From Methylophilus sp. (GTDB taxonomy: Bacteria; Pseudomonadota; Gammaproteobacteria; Burkholderiales; Methylophilaceae), in NCBI GenBank assembly GCA_027489475.1, contig JAIXZQ010000143.1, positions 1 through 5,168 of the forward strand: 5,168 nucleotides of DNA, in the 5' to 3' direction. Below, in pieces: positions 4,592-5,168 of this stretch (positions are counted from its first letter, which is position 1; each line of letters opens with the position of its first letter). The position numbers were made by a program, and so were the translations under genes. The notes beneath the pieces were generated by a model. It was not told the origin of the DNA, made no database searches, and saw only the letters and a list, made by a program, of their open reading frames with translations.

Positions 4592-5168
4592 ATGATGAAC
4601 GTGAAGAAAACGGCTTTACATTCTGCGGTAGCCTTGGCTTGCGGTTTGGCAACACAACTGGCGCATGCTGGCGCCACCATCAGTTTTGGTGAGGATAAGT
4701 ATATCAGCGCAGGCTTTGGTTTTATCACCAGCTACAACTCAGTTGAAGATGCTGTGAACAACGGCCAAGACCGCTCCAATGATTTTACGCTAGACAGTGC
4801 GCGTTTGTATTTATCCGGTTCTTTTAACAAATACATCAAAGGCATGCTGAATACTGAAAAATCTGGCGGGGGTTCGGCAGGTTCAAATGTTGAAGTCATC
4901 GACGCCAATGTCCAGTTTCAATTGACGCCAGAAGTGGCGATTTGGGCTGGCCGTTTCTTGTCACCCAGTGATCGCGCCAACATGGCCGGTCCTTACTACT
5001 CTATGGGCGGCGGTTACTGGGCCAATATCGCTTCTCGCTATGGCTGGAACGGCGGCGTGATTGGCCGTGATGAAGGGGTGGCCGTAGTTACCAGTTTCCT
5101 CGAAGACCATCTGGCAATTTCTTTTGGTGCATTTGAAGGTAATCAAATCTTTCGTTTTAGTGGTGTAG
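4592..5168 (+). CDS. Outer-membrane porin-like protein, N-terminal part (cut by window edge)
   Basis: The first 192 residues of a probable beta-barrel outer-membrane protein, most like the phosphate-selective porin O/P type family (family assignment from recalled similarity, not from a search). A signal peptide spans residues 1-26 with a likely cut after AHA. The mature part alternates polar and hydrophobic residues in short strands divided by Gly/Asn/Asp-rich turns, for example around 57-64 and 90-99. Segments reminiscent of the family are RSNDFTLDSARLYLSG (61-76) and IWAGRFLSPSDRANMAGPYY (117-136). The frame is open to the window end; full members are usually around 400 residues, so about half is missing. 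GGGAG at 4581-4585 lies six bases before the ATG at 4592-4594; a second ATG follows immediately and could also be used. It would let small solutes cross the outer membrane; the true substrate is not known. No strong promoter was found in the 161 bases separating it from the divergent lipoprotein gene. Confidence 0.8.
   Translation, partial: MMNVKKTALHSAVALACGLATQLAHAGATISFGEDKYISAGFGFITSYNSVEDAVNNGQDRSNDFTLDSARLYLSGSFNKYIKGMLNTEKSGGGSAGSNVEVIDANVQFQLTPEVAIWAGRFLSPSDRANMAGPYYSMGGGYWANIASRYGWNGGVIGRDEGVAVVTSFLEDHLAISFGAFEGNQIFRFSGV

Overview
The window looks like chromosomal DNA of a Gram-negative proteobacterium with balanced base composition. Three exported proteins with signal peptides or a lipobox, an outer-membrane porin-like gene and a proteorhodopsin with carotenoid genes all point that way. 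The mix resembles what I know of rhodopsin-bearing betaproteobacteria, possibly methylotrophs of the Methylophilaceae. That placement is a guess from general resemblance, since no marker gene is present.

Left part (1-2430), minus strand: a retinal-rhodopsin photosystem operon, read from right to left. It starts with a green-type, proton-pumping proteorhodopsin (1523-2314) that has all key residues in place. A polyprenyl (geranylgeranyl) diphosphate synthase of the CrtE type follows (493-1428). Next is the N-terminal third of a CrtI-type phytoene desaturase (start at 496), which overlaps crtE by 4 bases (ATGA) and runs off the left edge. CrtE makes the C20 precursor and CrtI desaturates phytoene. 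The rest of the retinal pathway (CrtB, CrtY, Blh) is expected beyond position 1 but is not visible. A 51-base structured hairpin without a T-run lies between the rhodopsin and crtE and may set their relative expression. Upstream of the rhodopsin is a candidate promoter with a 19-base spacer and a dyad inside it, the layout used by MerR-family regulators. Between that promoter and the start codon lie three copies of an ATTTGTAAC-like motif.

Middle (2430-3042): about 600 bases with no convincing gene. This stretch holds an AT-rich part with a perfect small dyad, a nested inverted-repeat structure of about 112 bases (2690-2801), and a convincing intrinsic terminator (2933-2960) that ends the next minus-strand gene.

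Right part (3043-5168): a small secreted protein of unknown function with a His/Asp-rich and Arg-Gly-Asn-rich tail (3043-3525, minus), whose upstream region has a perfect TATAAT box and three TGTCAG-type half-sites. Next is a proline-rich lipoprotein of unknown function carrying a duplicated Cys...Cys-x4-Gly-Trp motif (3771-4430, minus). Diverging from it on the plus strand is the N-terminal part of an outer-membrane porin-like protein resembling the phosphate-selective porin O/P family (from 4592, cut by the right edge). I see no CRISPR array, tRNA, rRNA or insertion sequence.
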